Positions 7,749-17,494 of a stretch of 64,000 nucleotides of DNA are shown here, one piece after another. The notes beneath the pieces are model-generated. The model was not told the DNA's origin. It ran no database searches and saw nothing but the letters and a program-made list of their open reading frames with translations. A program made the translations under genes and the position numbers. The DNA comes from Dyadobacter sp. 3J3. GTDB lineage: Bacteria > Bacteroidota > Bacteroidia > Cytophagales > Spirosomataceae. Position 1 is the first letter of the stretch, and every line of letters begins with the position of its first letter. The DNA lies in NCBI RefSeq assembly GCF_009801115.1, contig NZ_VTOL01000018.1, positions 1 through 64,000 of the forward strand. The letters run 5' to 3'.

Positions 7749-10223
7749 ATGCGTTTACCTTTTACAATTACTTTCATACTGCTAGCCTATATAGCAAACG
7801 CCCAGACAGCAAGCATCAGGGGTCAGATCAAGTCCTCAAACAATCAACCGGTTGAATTGATCAATCTGGTTTTAAAGGGCACGGGCAAAGGTACTGTAAC
7901 CACAGAAACCGGAGAATTTGAGTTTACCGGTTTAGCAGCCGGAAGCTATCAGTTGTCAGGTACCGGATTGGGTTTCAGGGCAATTGAAAAACACGTTCAG
8001 CTTGGTGAGGGAGAAAACGTAATTTTGAACCTTACTGCCCATGAAGACACCAAAGAGTTGCAGACTGTGGAAATTACCGGACGCCGTGAAACTACTTATA
8101 AAAACGACTTGTCGTTTATTGGAAGCAAAACCGCAACACCAATTAAGGAGGTACCGCAGGCGATCAGCTACATTACCAAAGAAGTGATGCGCGATCAGGG
8201 GACATTTCTGATGGGTGATGCGGTAAAAAATATGAGTGGCGTCAATCAATTTACTTTTTACGATGATCTCACCATCCGCGGTTTCAGAATGAACGGCGGC
8301 AGTACCACACAGCTCTTTAACGGCTTGCGAACGTTTTCGGGCTTTTGGAAGCAACCACCGGTAAATTACCTGGAACGAGTTGAAGTTATTAAAGGAGCCG
8401 CATCTGCTTTGTATGGCAATACTTCTCCAGGCGGAACGATTAACCGGGTTACAAAAAAACCACTTACGACACCGCAAAAGTCGCTGACATTTACCACCGG
8501 AAGTTTCAATACCATTCGCACCATGGCCGATTTTACCGGACCCATGAACGAAAACAAAACGCTTCTTTACCGTCTGAATGTGGGTTATAACAATGCGCAG
8601 GGATTCCGGAATTTACAATTTGATAAGAATATCATTGTCGCTCCGTCTGTTTCATTTTTACCGACTGAAAAAACAAGGATTAACTTCGATTTGGTTTACA
8701 ACAGATCCAACAGCCGTCTGGACCGTGGACAATCAGTAGTAGGAAATGATCTGTATTCGAGCTCGATAAAAACCTCATTGAATGCAGTTAATGATTACCT
8801 GAATGAAGAAACGTATCTTATAACGACCTCTTTAAATCATCAGTTTACAAAAAACACCTCCTTCAATATCGCTTACTTGCGAACCGGTTACAGCGAAGAT
8901 CTGCTTGAACACCGAAGCAGCAATGTGAATGCAGTGGACTCGTCCGGAGCTGCCATTCCGAATCTTGTGGCACGCCAGGTTTTTATCCGTAAAACCAAGT
9001 CGTTTATGGACAATGTTTCAATGTTTTTTAACCACAATTTTAACACCGGGAAAGCGGAGCATAAGCTGGTTGCGGGATACGATTATATCCAGTCATATAC
9101 ACCAAAGGGTTCGGGCCAGCAAACTGCCAGCGGCTACTTACTTAAAGCAGGAGGAGCCGGAGCATACAATGCCAAGACACCTGAAAAGTACATTTTTTAT
9201 AACTACACCGAAAACGGAGTTACCCGAAGTATTCCCAAGCCGAACGTCGCTCATTACGATCTGACACTTCAAAACAACCAGATGGAGGATCCTTCCAAAT
9301 ACATTTACAATGTAACAGCCAATGCAGCAACTACGCCGGTTTATTATCAACTGCATGGTTTGTATTTGCAGGAACAAGTAAAAATTGACCGATTACAGAT
9401 CTTGCTGGGACTTCGATACGACACTTATGTTGACAAGAAAGGTTATACTACAAATAATGAAACCAATGTAACGCAGCATGCTTTGCTTCCCAGAATCGGA
9501 GCGGTATATACGCTTACCAAAAATATTAACATTTACGGTACGTATACCAAGGGATACAATCCACAGGATGCGGCCGTTCAGAGTAATCCGCTTTCCGGCG
9601 GGCCGTTTGATCCGATCAGAAGCAGCCTGACTGAAGCAGGTTTAAAATCGGAATGGTTCGATGCCCGGCTGACTGCAAATTTATCGGTATACAACATCAC
9701 CCAATCCAATACTTTATATTCTGCCAACGCGCCTGAAAACCTGGATCTGATGCAGCAAATTGGGCAGGAAAAGGCAAAAGGAGTAGAATTTGACGTTACA
9801 GGAAACATTCTTCCCAACTGGAATCTGATTGTGGCATATAGTTACAACGATGCTAGAATTACAGACGGAGGTGCAAAAGCTGCTGACCAGGTGCTGGTTA
9901 ACAAGCAAAAACCGAATGCTCCTAAAAACCAGGGGAGCGTCTGGACCAAATATATGTTTGTAAACCAGGGGCTGAGCGGCCTGGGTATTGGACTTGGCGC
10001 AAACTTTGTGACAGAACGCAATCTTTCTATTAGCAACACCCAGACACTTCCCGGCTATATGCTTCTGAATGCTGGCATTTATTATAAAATTGACAAATTC
10101 CAGTTTCAGATCAATCTCAATAACCTGGCTGACAAAACCTACTGGGTGGGAGGTTATGACTATCTGAGACTGTTCCCAGGTGCGCCACGGAACTTCATGA
10201 GTACTATATCCTATACTTTTTGA
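7749..10223 (+). CDS. TonB-dependent siderophore receptor
   Basis: An 824-aa outer-membrane receptor. Residues 1-18 are a signal peptide (ending NAQ). About 22-105 form a CarboxypepD_reg-like beta-sandwich (SIRGQIKSSNNQPVELINLVL). The plug at about 125-240 includes VPQAISYITKEVMRDQG and RVEVIKGAASALYGNTSPGG. A 22-strand barrel fills the rest and ends in the terminal phenylalanine of SYTF needed for assembly. The plug signature is that of FhuA/FhuE/FpvA-type ferric-siderophore receptors. The next gene is a PepSY membrane protein, a common partner thought to reduce imported ferric-siderophore. An AraC or sigma/anti-sigma pair is not present nearby. Confidence 0.9.
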   Translation: MRLPFTITFILLAYIANAQTASIRGQIKSSNNQPVELINLVLKGTGKGTVTTETGEFEFTGLAAGSYQLSGTGLGFRAIEKHVQLGEGENVILNLTAHEDTKELQTVEITGRRETTYKNDLSFIGSKTATPIKEVPQAISYITKEVMRDQGTFLMGDAVKNMSGVNQFTFYDDLTIRGFRMNGGSTTQLFNGLRTFSGFWKQPPVNYLERVEVIKGAASALYGNTSPGGTINRVTKKPLTTPQKSLTFTTGSFNTIRTMADFTGPMNENKTLLYRLNVGYNNAQGFRNLQFDKNIIVAPSVSFLPTEKTRINFDLVYNRSNSRLDRGQSVVGNDLYSSSIKTSLNAVNDYLNEETYLITTSLNHQFTKNTSFNIAYLRTGYSEDLLEHRSSNVNAVDSSGAAIPNLVARQVFIRKTKSFMDNVSMFFNHNFNTGKAEHKLVAGYDYIQSYTPKGSGQQTASGYLLKAGGAGAYNAKTPEKYIFYNYTENGVTRSIPKPNVAHYDLTLQNNQMEDPSKYIYNVTANAATTPVYYQLHGLYLQEQVKIDRLQILLGLRYDTYVDKKGYTTNNETNVTQHALLPRIGAVYTLTKNINIYGTYTKGYNPQDAAVQSNPLSGGPFDPIRSSLTEAGLKSEWFDARLTANLSVYNITQSNTLYSANAPENLDLMQQIGQEKAKGVEFDVTGNILPNWNLIVAYSYNDARITDGGAKAADQVLVNKQKPNAPKNQGSVWTKYMFVNQGLSGLGIGLGANFVTERNLSISNTQTLPGYMLLNAGIYYKIDKFQFQINLNNLADKTYWVGGYDYLRLFPGAPRNFMSTISYTF

Positions 10224-10256
10224 TCAACAATCGCCAACAATTGTAAGCTTCAACCT

Positions 10257-11435
10257 GTGAAAAAAATATTGAAAAATATTGCTGCACAACTACATTTATG
10301 GCTGGGGATTTCCTCCGGCCTGGTAGTTTTCATAGTGGCCCTGACCGGGAGCCTGCTCGTTTTCGAGGAGGAGCTTGAACCCGTTATCAACAAACATTTT
10401 AATATCGTCGCAGTTGGGGAAGGAAAGCAAAGGCTATCACTGGACAGCCTGGCCACCAGTGTCAAACAGCAGTTTCCAAAAAACAAGTTAGACCGCATTA
10501 CCATTGAAGCTCAGGAGGACCGAACATTTGTTTTTGGATTGAAGCAAGATAAAAAAAAACAGGGACTGCTTTCGGTAGCAGTCAATCCTTTTACTGGCAA
10601 AATTATCGAGGCAAGGCAAGAGCACGATTCATTTTTTGAAGTTGTACTGAGACTGCACCGATATCTCTGCATGGAGGAAACCGGAAAGTTTATCACAGGT
10701 ATCTCATGCATTTGTTTTCTTGTAATCATGATCACGGGCCTGATACTATGGTGGCCTAACCGAAAAAATCAAAAACAGAGATTTCAGGTAAAATGGGGAG
10801 CATCACCCAAAAGGCTAAACTGGGACCTCCACGCAGTATTCGGCTTTTATGTCATGCCATTTATATTTCTCATTGCGCTAACAGGTTTAGTATGGAGCTA
10901 CAAATGGATCAATAATCTTATTTATCTGGCATTTGACGGGAAACCTCAGCAGAAGAGGGAAGCTCCGGCAAACATTGCTTCGGGTGACTTTCTAACACAT
11001 TACGAACATATTTTACAGGCAAGCGCCAAGATTCTGCCACATCAGGGTAAGGTGACATTTACCACATTAAATGCAGATAGTTTATCGATCACCGTATCCA
11101 AAGCGGACGACGAAGCGGCCATCAGTAACATTGTAAGTTTCCTGTATTTTGATCAAAATACAGGAGCCTTACTTTCAAAACGATTATACGATAACGAAAC
11201 CGCCGGGTTTAAAGCGCGGAGAGTTGTGTTTCCAATCCACACAGGAAGTCTGCTGGGATGGCCCACCAAGATCATTGCTTTTATTGTCTCTTTAATAACA
11301 GCAAGCCTGCCAATGACCGGAATTTTTATTTGGCTCGGGAAAAACAGAAAGCGGAAAAAGAAAGCGGGCGACATTAAAATAAAGCGTACATCAGTTGCCG
11401 CAACAGAGGAAAAAGAGTCCGCCACCAGAGTTTAA
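10257..11435 (+). CDS. PepSY-associated TM helix protein (putative ferric-siderophore reductase)
   Basis: A 392-aa inner-membrane protein starting with GTG at 10257. Membrane segments are seen near residues 10-35 (LHLWLGISSGLVVFIVALTG), 140-165, 195-220 and 330-355. A periplasmic PepSY region follows the first helix. Conserved histidines lie beside the helices (QLHLWLG, LRLHRYL, DLHAVFG, FPIHTGSLLGWP), as in FpvG/PiuB-type proteins that reduce iron in siderophores. It follows the TonB receptor by 33 bp and is likely in the same operon. Lysine/arginine-rich C-terminal tail. Confidence 0.8.
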   Translation: MKKILKNIAAQLHLWLGISSGLVVFIVALTGSLLVFEEELEPVINKHFNIVAVGEGKQRLSLDSLATSVKQQFPKNKLDRITIEAQEDRTFVFGLKQDKKKQGLLSVAVNPFTGKIIEARQEHDSFFEVVLRLHRYLCMEETGKFITGISCICFLVIMITGLILWWPNRKNQKQRFQVKWGASPKRLNWDLHAVFGFYVMPFIFLIALTGLVWSYKWINNLIYLAFDGKPQQKREAPANIASGDFLTHYEHILQASAKILPHQGKVTFTTLNADSLSITVSKADDEAAISNIVSFLYFDQNTGALLSKRLYDNETAGFKARRVVFPIHTGSLLGWPTKIIAFIVSLITASLPMTGIFIWLGKNRKRKKKAGDIKIKRTSVAATEEKESATRV

Positions 11436-11584
11436 AAGGTTGTTATCCACTGGTAATAAAACCGGGTATAGACCGAAGATCTGCCGTTTTGAGAAGTTAT
11501 GTAGCAGACACAAATTCCAATATAGATACTAAATCAGAAGAATGTCCAGTACAATGAGACAAACCTATTTCTATCTGTAAAATA

Positions 11585-12109
11585 CTACCAGTCCGCTAGT
11601 TTTTCTGTGATGTTTTGCCCGGTAACAAAATCCTGACCATAAAACAGGGCATAATCCAGGTTTATCCCAAAACCAGTGGAACCTTCCCTTAATTTGAGAA
11701 AAATCCGGTCCAGATACATTTTTTTATTGTTGACAGTTGTATATACTTTGGGCTTACCTGCCTTATCCAACATCAGGTAGAAATTAACCCTTTTTGAAGC
11801 CGCCAGCTGCATTTCATATAAGTTAGCCGATACCAGCGTTGTTTTCATTCCAAAAGCCAGCGCTTTCTGAATACTATTCAAAGGCTCCTTTTTACCACCT
11901 TCTGTATAAGCAATCCTGAAAATATCCAGGGGTTCTTCCGCTACGATACTGCCATTTTTCAGATTGGCATTATAAACAAAAGTGTTATGGTTATCGCTAT
12001 GCTGAATATAAAATACGCGGTTTACTTCCTGGGCGGGCACAGGGTAACCTTGCTGAGCATACGTGCAGATGGAAAAACCAATCAATATTAAAAGAAAAAC
12101 GTATTTCAT
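11585..12109 (-). CDS. DUF4833 domain-containing secreted protein
   Basis: A 174-aa protein with a signal peptide (residues 1-18, ending TYAQ). The body (RVFYIQHSDNHNTFVYNANL ... PLDIFRIAYTEGG) matches the DUF4833 family as I remember it. Function unknown. It is convergent with the PepSY gene and transcribed away from the hydrogenase island. Confidence 0.65.
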   Translation of the reverse strand: MKYVFLLILIGFSICTYAQQGYPVPAQEVNRVFYIQHSDNHNTFVYNANLKNGSIVAEEPLDIFRIAYTEGGKKEPLNSIQKALAFGMKTTLVSANLYEMQLAASKRVNFYLMLDKAGKPKVYTTVNNKKMYLDRIFLKLREGSTGFGINLDYALFYGQDFVTGQNITEKLADW

Positions 12110-12378
12110 TTTCTATCTCTTTTTGTTAAAAACTTATTGACCTGTCATTTTGAATGCGCATTCCTTAAATTGGAAAAGAGCTTTAATTTACGCATAAAAA
12201 TGTCTTTTTTCCTGACAGTGCATTTGAATTTATTTATATTAAAGCATATTCGAAAGCCAGGTTAAGACTAAATGGCTGTGGCAGAAAGCTTCCCAAATGT
12301 ACCTGCGGATTTGTTGAAAAATCATTCAAAATGAAAATCAGGAGTTAAAATTATTAATAATTGTCAGCCTTTCCGCAA

Positions 12379-12396
12379 TTAGAAAACATTTTCTAA
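12379..12396. promoter_or_regulatory. Palindromic operator upstream of hypA (candidate TetR site)
   Basis: TTAGAAAACATTTTCTAA: two perfect 8-bp arms with a 2-bp centre. Near-identical palindromes stand before the hydrogenase operon (25371, 25391) and before the 119-aa/TetR pair (21948). A further half-site ATTTCTAAAA follows at once. The distance to the proposed -7 element (about 40 bp) would allow activation from upstream. Confidence 0.65.
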
Positions 12397-12434
12397 TTTC
12401 TAAAACTTCACTGGCTTTATCAATTTTAAACAAA

Positions 12435-12442
12435 TAGCTTTG
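12435..12442 (+). promoter_or_regulatory. Candidate -7 element for hypA operon
   Basis: TAGCTTTG fits TAnnTTTG and lies 26 bp before the hypA start codon. No good -33 TTTG is seen at the usual distance, in keeping with an activator-dependent promoter. Confidence 0.35.
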
Positions 12443-12467
12443 GCCTTATCAAAATACCCTCGTTGTT

Positions 12468-12812
12468 ATGCATGAAATTTCATTGGTAAGAAATATTTTC
12501 CGAACCCTAAAAGAAGAATTTCCTGACGATTTTGGGCAAATCAGGGATATTTATCTTACTGTCGGAATTTTGTCTAACGTGCAGCCCATTGCTATGGAAA
12601 ATGCTTTTCAGGCGGTTTTGGAAGACGAGCCTGGCTACCGGAATAAAAACCTTAAAGTAGAAGTATTACCAATTCTCATCCATTGCCATTATTGCGATAA
12701 AAACTCTCTGGTAGAACAATACCGGTTTATTTGTTCCTATTGCGGAAAGCCTGGCAAGGACGTGATACAGGGAGAAGAACTGCTGATTAAAAAAGTTGAA
12801 TTTGAAGATTAA
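12468..12812 (+). CDS. hypA: Hydrogenase nickel incorporation protein HypA
   Basis: A 114-aa nickel metallochaperone. The N-terminal MHE motif supplies the nickel ligands (amino terminus and His2). A zinc site is formed by C73/C76 and C89/C92. HypA works with HypB to insert Ni into the large-subunit precursor after the Fe(CN)2CO unit is in place. It is the first gene of the hyp operon, 6 bp before hypB. Confidence 0.95.
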   Translation: MHEISLVRNIFRTLKEEFPDDFGQIRDIYLTVGILSNVQPIAMENAFQAVLEDEPGYRNKNLKVEVLPILIHCHYCDKNSLVEQYRFICSYCGKPGKDVIQGEELLIKKVEFED

Positions 12813-12818
12813 ACATCC

Positions 12819-13532
12819 ATGGAAGCTATAAAACCCAAGTCAAACCGTGCGGCAGTAGGTTCGCTGCAATGCGACAACACTACTTTTAATTTATTGAAAG
12901 TGAATGATTTTGTCGCCAAAGCCATTCGTGACCGGTTGCCGGAAGTACTGGTCGTTAACCTGTGTTCCTCGCCTGGAAGCGGCAAAACCACACTTTTGCA
13001 GGAAACCGGCAAGCGTTTAAAAGGAAAAATCAACATGGCTGTGCTTGTCGGAGATCCTGAAACTGAGCGCGATGCCATCCGTATGCGCGATGTTGGCATT
13101 CATGCCTTGCAAATCGTGACAGGTGGCATGTGCCATATTGAAGCACAAATGATATATCAGGCCCTGGATCACTTTGATCTGGATGGTGTAGATTTATTGG
13201 TCATTGAAAATGTCGGCAATCTGGTTTGTCCGGCCGCTTTTGATCTGGGTGAAGATTTTCGGGTGACCGTACTTTCAGCTACCGAAGGAGACGACAAACC
13301 GAAGAAATATCCCCGCATGTTTCTGACCAGTGAGCTTATGCTGGTATCAAAATCCGATCTGCTGCCTTATGTCCCTTTTTCGGTAGAAGCAGCGACTCTG
13401 GATGCACGTGATATCAATGCAGATATTGAAGTGATTACCGTTTCCAGTCTCAACGGAGAAGGCCTTGACCAATGGTGTGACTGGCTGATTGAGCGCGTTT
13501 CAGAAAAGAAAAGTAAATTTCAGGAGGCATGA
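12819..13532 (+). CDS. hypB: Hydrogenase maturation GTPase HypB
   Basis: A 237-aa GTPase. Walker A is SSPGSGKTTLL (about residue 51), switch region VGDPETERDAIRM, metal loop TGGMCHIEA, and the IENVGNLVCP and TEGDDKPKKYP motifs are all present. It lacks the N-terminal CxxCGC nickel site and any histidine-rich stretch, so nickel storage is not expected. Its stop overlaps the hypF start by 4 bp. Confidence 0.95.
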   Translation: MEAIKPKSNRAAVGSLQCDNTTFNLLKVNDFVAKAIRDRLPEVLVVNLCSSPGSGKTTLLQETGKRLKGKINMAVLVGDPETERDAIRMRDVGIHALQIVTGGMCHIEAQMIYQALDHFDLDGVDLLVIENVGNLVCPAAFDLGEDFRVTVLSATEGDDKPKKYPRMFLTSELMLVSKSDLLPYVPFSVEAATLDARDINADIEVITVSSLNGEGLDQWCDWLIERVSEKKSKFQEA

Positions 13533-15919
13533 TAAAACCAGGCATTTCAGTATCCGAAGACACGCTTGGCTACCCAAACGAACTGGAAACCTGTTGGCCT
13601 GCAAGTGATCAAAAAATAAATAAAGACGTTGAAACAGTCTATTCAATTACACTGACAGGCTTGGTACAGGCAATCGGATTTCGTCCTTTTGTATATCAAT
13701 TGGCAAAAAAATGGAATTTGAAAGGTACGGTCACTAACGGGCCATGTGGGGTGAACATTCAAATTTTAGCTGACAGAAAAATTGCTACCGATTTTTTAGA
13801 AGAAATACTTTCCAACCCGCCCGCACTTTCAAGAATAACCGGATCAAAAATCGTAAAAGGCATTTTCAATAAATTCAAAAATTTTGAAATAATTGAAAGC
13901 GAAAATAATGAAATCAGCGTTTCTGCACTTCTAACCCCAGATCTTGCGATGTGCGAACAGTGCAGGCGCGAACTCTACGATAATTCCAACCGCCGTCAAC
14001 GTTATCCATTCATTACCTGCACACATTGCGGCCCGAGATATTCGATCATCCAAAAACTGCCATACGACCGGGTCAATACTACTATGCAGGAATTTGCCAT
14101 GTGCATTGCATGCCGTAATGAATTTAACGATCCTGAGAACAGAAGATTCTATTCACAAACCAATTCCTGCAAAACCTGCGGCCCTGAGTTATTTTGGTAT
14201 GAAATAAAAAAAGCACAGGCAGAACCGGTACTCCTTGTAAGCCAGGAAGAAATCCTGTCTGCCATTAAATCTGCTTTGACAAATGGAAAAATTGTGGCCG
14301 TTAAAGGAATTGGTGGTTATTTATTGCTTTGCGACGCAACCAGTGAAAACGCCGTAGCCATTTTAAGAGAAAGAAAACATCGCCCTGCAAAACCGTTTGC
14401 AGTTTTATACCCGGATTTAAAAAAACTGCGGGAAGATACTTTGGTAACCGACCTGGAAGCAAAACTGCTGCAAAGTCCGGTGTCTCCCGTAGTTTTGGTC
14501 AAAAGAAAAGACAGAAATTCACCCACGATCGCAGAATCTGTCGCGCCAGGGCTGGATCAATTAGGCGTAATGCTTCCCTATTCCCCTCTTTTAGAAATTA
14601 TTGCCAGCGATTTTCAGAAACCGCTTGTAGCAACCAGTGGAAATGTCAGCGATAGCCCCATTATTTTTCAGGATCAAAAAGCATTAGAGGAATTAGCAGA
14701 TATTGCCGATTTCATTTTGACCAACAACCGGAAAATCATCACACCGCAAGACGATTCAGTAATTCGCTTTTCTGCTTTACATCAAAAAAAAATTATACTG
14801 AGACGAAGCCGGGGTCTTAGTCCTGATATTCATATTACAAAAATAACAAATTCATTTCCAGCGCAAAAAATCGCCTTTGGCGCATCGGCCAAAAGTACTT
14901 TCTGCATCCAGAATGGCAATGAAGTTAACATCAGCCAGTATCACGGAAACCTGGCAAATTATGATGCTCAGCAAGATTTCGAACATTCGCTAAATCACTT
15001 GAAAAATATTTTTAAACTAGCTTATTCAGGTGAACAACATACACTAACGCTACTCGCAGATATGCATCCTGCATATTTTTCCACGCATTTGGCGAAAGAA
15101 TATGCAGAGAAATATGATGTACCGCTTAGGAAAATACAACATCATAAAGCACATTTTGCAGCAGTTTTGGCAGAAAATGACCTTGATGATGATTCAGGAA
15201 ATGTGCTTGGGGTTATTTGGGATGGAACCGGTTATGGGACGGACGGCATGATCTGGGGTGGTGAGTTTTTTTATAAAAACCAGCGATTGCATTTTCCTTA
15301 TTTCCATTCTTTATTGAATTATAAAATGGCAAAAGAACCCAGAATTTCCTCATTCTCAGTCTTTTATGCCTTTTCAAAACAACCATTGCCAGCTCTAATA
15401 AAAGACAAATTTACCCACACCGAATGGACTTATTTAAACAAGGCAGCTGGAATTAATACCTTAAAAACAAGCAGCATCGGCAGGCTCTTCGATGCGGTAG
15501 CAAGTTTGACAGGCTTGATTGACAAAACAAGTTATGAAGGCGAGGCAGCTTTGTTACTCGAACGGGAAGCACAGCGCTATTTTGAAACCAACGGCTATGA
15601 CTTTTCTGCAAGCTATTTTGACAAAGCTGAATTTCTGATCGATGCATTAATTTCAGATGTGCAGGCAAAAAAAGAAAGTAGCGAGATAGCGGCTAAATTC
15701 CATTATTCACTGGTAAAATTCATAGAATACACTGCGAAAAAAGTTGGTGCTAAAAAACTTGCTTTCAGTGGCGGTGTTTTTCAAAATGCTGTGCTGGTGG
15801 ATCTGGTGATTATAAATTTGACAAACAACTTTGAGCTTTATTTCCATAAACAGCTATCTGCGAACGATGAAAATATTTCATTTGGGCAAATAGCTTACAT
15901 CAATGCGGCCGGGATTTGA
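13529..15919 (+). CDS. hypF: Carbamoyltransferase HypF
   Basis: A 796-aa enzyme that activates carbamoyl phosphate and passes the carbamoyl group to HypE for cyanide ligand synthesis. Domains in order: acylphosphatase-like (about 35-125, GLVQAIGFRPFVYQLA), four CxxC zinc-finger pairs (MCEQC, CTHCG, MCIAC, CKTCG; about 145-225), YrdC-like (about 240-430) and Kae1-like C-terminal domain (about 440-796, with HHKAHFAAVLAEN and WDGTGYGTDG). The length is a little above the usual 740-780 because of an N-terminal extension before the acylphosphatase domain. Confidence 0.95.
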   Translation: MIKPGISVSEDTLGYPNELETCWPASDQKINKDVETVYSITLTGLVQAIGFRPFVYQLAKKWNLKGTVTNGPCGVNIQILADRKIATDFLEEILSNPPALSRITGSKIVKGIFNKFKNFEIIESENNEISVSALLTPDLAMCEQCRRELYDNSNRRQRYPFITCTHCGPRYSIIQKLPYDRVNTTMQEFAMCIACRNEFNDPENRRFYSQTNSCKTCGPELFWYEIKKAQAEPVLLVSQEEILSAIKSALTNGKIVAVKGIGGYLLLCDATSENAVAILRERKHRPAKPFAVLYPDLKKLREDTLVTDLEAKLLQSPVSPVVLVKRKDRNSPTIAESVAPGLDQLGVMLPYSPLLEIIASDFQKPLVATSGNVSDSPIIFQDQKALEELADIADFILTNNRKIITPQDDSVIRFSALHQKKIILRRSRGLSPDIHITKITNSFPAQKIAFGASAKSTFCIQNGNEVNISQYHGNLANYDAQQDFEHSLNHLKNIFKLAYSGEQHTLTLLADMHPAYFSTHLAKEYAEKYDVPLRKIQHHKAHFAAVLAENDLDDDSGNVLGVIWDGTGYGTDGMIWGGEFFYKNQRLHFPYFHSLLNYKMAKEPRISSFSVFYAFSKQPLPALIKDKFTHTEWTYLNKAAGINTLKTSSIGRLFDAVASLTGLIDKTSYEGEAALLLEREAQRYFETNGYDFSASYFDKAEFLIDALISDVQAKKESSEIAAKFHYSLVKFIEYTAKKVGAKKLAFSGGVFQNAVLVDLVIINLTNNFELYFHKQLSANDENISFGQIAYINAAGI

Positions 15920-16011
15920 GCATCCTGGCTAACTCAGATTGGCAGGAAATCATTGAAAAATTAAAATATCTTTTAAACCGCTCCGTGCATTCGTAGCATA
16001 AATGAATCTAT

Positions 16012-16290
16012 ATGTGTTTAGCGATTCCTGGCAAAATAAAATCTATTGAATATCAGTACGACGGGTTGGTGAAAATGGCAAAGGTGGTGTTTGGCGGAAT
16101 CACCAAAGAAGCCAGTCTGGACATGGTGCCACATGCCAAAGTGGGCGATTATGTTCTGGTGCATGTGGGTGTTGCCATTAGCATTGTGGATGAAGAAGAA
16201 GCAGAAAAAACATTTTCATACCTGAAAGAGATCGGCGAACTGGATGAGTTGATCGAAAGCAGCCAGCTCGACAGGCCTAACCAATTATAA
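16012..16290 (+). CDS. hypC: HypC/HybG/HupF-family chaperone
   Basis: A 92-aa chaperone beginning MCLAIPGKI; Cys2 after removal of Met is the essential residue that carries the Fe unit with HypD. The conserved VGDYVLVHVGVAISIVDEEEA core is intact. The acidic C-terminal tail is normal. It is 1 bp from hypD, as in most hyp operons. Confidence 0.95.
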   Translation: MCLAIPGKIKSIEYQYDGLVKMAKVVFGGITKEASLDMVPHAKVGDYVLVHVGVAISIVDEEEAEKTFSYLKEIGELDELIESSQLDRPNQL

Positions 16291-16291
16291 T

Positions 16292-17380
16292 ATGAAATTC
16301 CTAACCGAATACCGAAACCCGGAAATGGTGGAAATGTACCTGGAAGAGCTTCGAAAAACCGTAACTCAGCCCTGGACTATCATGGAAGTATGCGGAGGAC
16401 AAACGCATAGTCTGGTCAAAAACGGGATATTAAATATTCTTCCGGAACAAATCCAGATGGTGCACGGACCCGGCTGCCCGGTGTGCGTAACGCCGCTGCA
16501 ACTGATTGACAAAGCCGTTTTTTTGGCTGAGAAGAAAGGCGTTATACTTTGTTCTTTTGGCGATATGATCCGTGTACCCGGTTCAGAGCGCAGTCTACTC
16601 GAAGCAAAAGCTGCCGGGGCAGATGTCAGGATTATGTATTCGCCGCTCGAAGCGGTCAAACTGGCAAAGGAAAATCCAGACCGTGAAGTAGTATTTTTTG
16701 CCGTTGGCTTTGAAACCACCGCACCAGCCAACGCACTCTCTGTCATGCATGCAAAATTACTGGGCCTGAAAAATTATTCTATTCTGGCTTCCCACGTGCT
16801 GGTCCCGCCTGCAATTGAAGCCATTATGAACGATGAGGTAACGCGGATTCAGGCGTTTTTGGCAGCAGGCCATGTGTGTGCGATTATGGGTATGGGACAA
16901 TACTATGATCTGGTCGAGAAATTTGATATGCCCATTGTCGTAACCGGATTTGAACCCGTGGACCTGTTGCAGGGAATACTGATGACGGTCAGACAACTCG
17001 AAGCCGGCAAAGCTAATCTGGAAAATCAGTATGCGCGTGTTGTAAAACCGGAAGGCAATCCGGAGGCGATAAAAATAATAGAACAGGTTTTTGAAGTAAC
17101 CGATCGTGAGTGGCGGGGACTTGGGGTTATTCAATTAAGCGGCTGGGAAGTAAAGGAAGAATTAGCTCAGTTTGATGCGTCCAAAAGATTTTCTATTAAC
17201 ATAGCCAGAGCGCCAGAATGCCCCGACTGCATTGCCGGACAGATCCTCAAAGGAATTAAAAAACCCGGACAGTGCAGTGAGTTTGCCACCCGGTGCACTC
17301 CGGAACATCCACTGGGTGCGCCGATGGTTTCATCAGAAGGTGCCTGCGCCGCTTATTATCACTTTGCCAATGTTCGATAA
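16292..17380 (+). CDS. hypD: Hydrogenase formation scaffold HypD
   Basis: A 362-aa iron-sulfur scaffold on which Fe(CN)2CO is assembled with HypC. Conserved motifs: EVCGGQTH (active cysteine), GPGCPVCVTP, CSFGDM, FFAVGFETTAP, and the C-terminal [4Fe-4S] cysteines within APECPDCIAGQ and EFATRCTPEHPLGAPMVSSEGACAAYYHF. Complete. Confidence 0.95.
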   Translation: MKFLTEYRNPEMVEMYLEELRKTVTQPWTIMEVCGGQTHSLVKNGILNILPEQIQMVHGPGCPVCVTPLQLIDKAVFLAEKKGVILCSFGDMIRVPGSERSLLEAKAAGADVRIMYSPLEAVKLAKENPDREVVFFAVGFETTAPANALSVMHAKLLGLKNYSILASHVLVPPAIEAIMNDEVTRIQAFLAAGHVCAIMGMGQYYDLVEKFDMPIVVTGFEPVDLLQGILMTVRQLEAGKANLENQYARVVKPEGNPEAIKIIEQVFEVTDREWRGLGVIQLSGWEVKEELAQFDASKRFSINIARAPECPDCIAGQILKGIKKPGQCSEFATRCTPEHPLGAPMVSSEGACAAYYHFANVR

Positions 17381-17494
17381 ATGGCTATCGACTTTCAGGA
17401 CATAGCAACGAAACAATTTTCAACGGATTGGCCGAGCGCCAGTGGAAAGCCGAAATCGTAAACATCTGTGCTAATCTTTTAATTACTTTATACC

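Larger units (their letters stand above)
12110..12467. other. Divergent control region before hypA
   Basis: A 358-bp AT-rich gap between the DUF4833 gene (leftward) and hypA (rightward). It holds the perfect palindrome at 12379-12396 and a -7-like TAGCTTTG at 12435-12442. No small gene is seen. Confidence 0.6.
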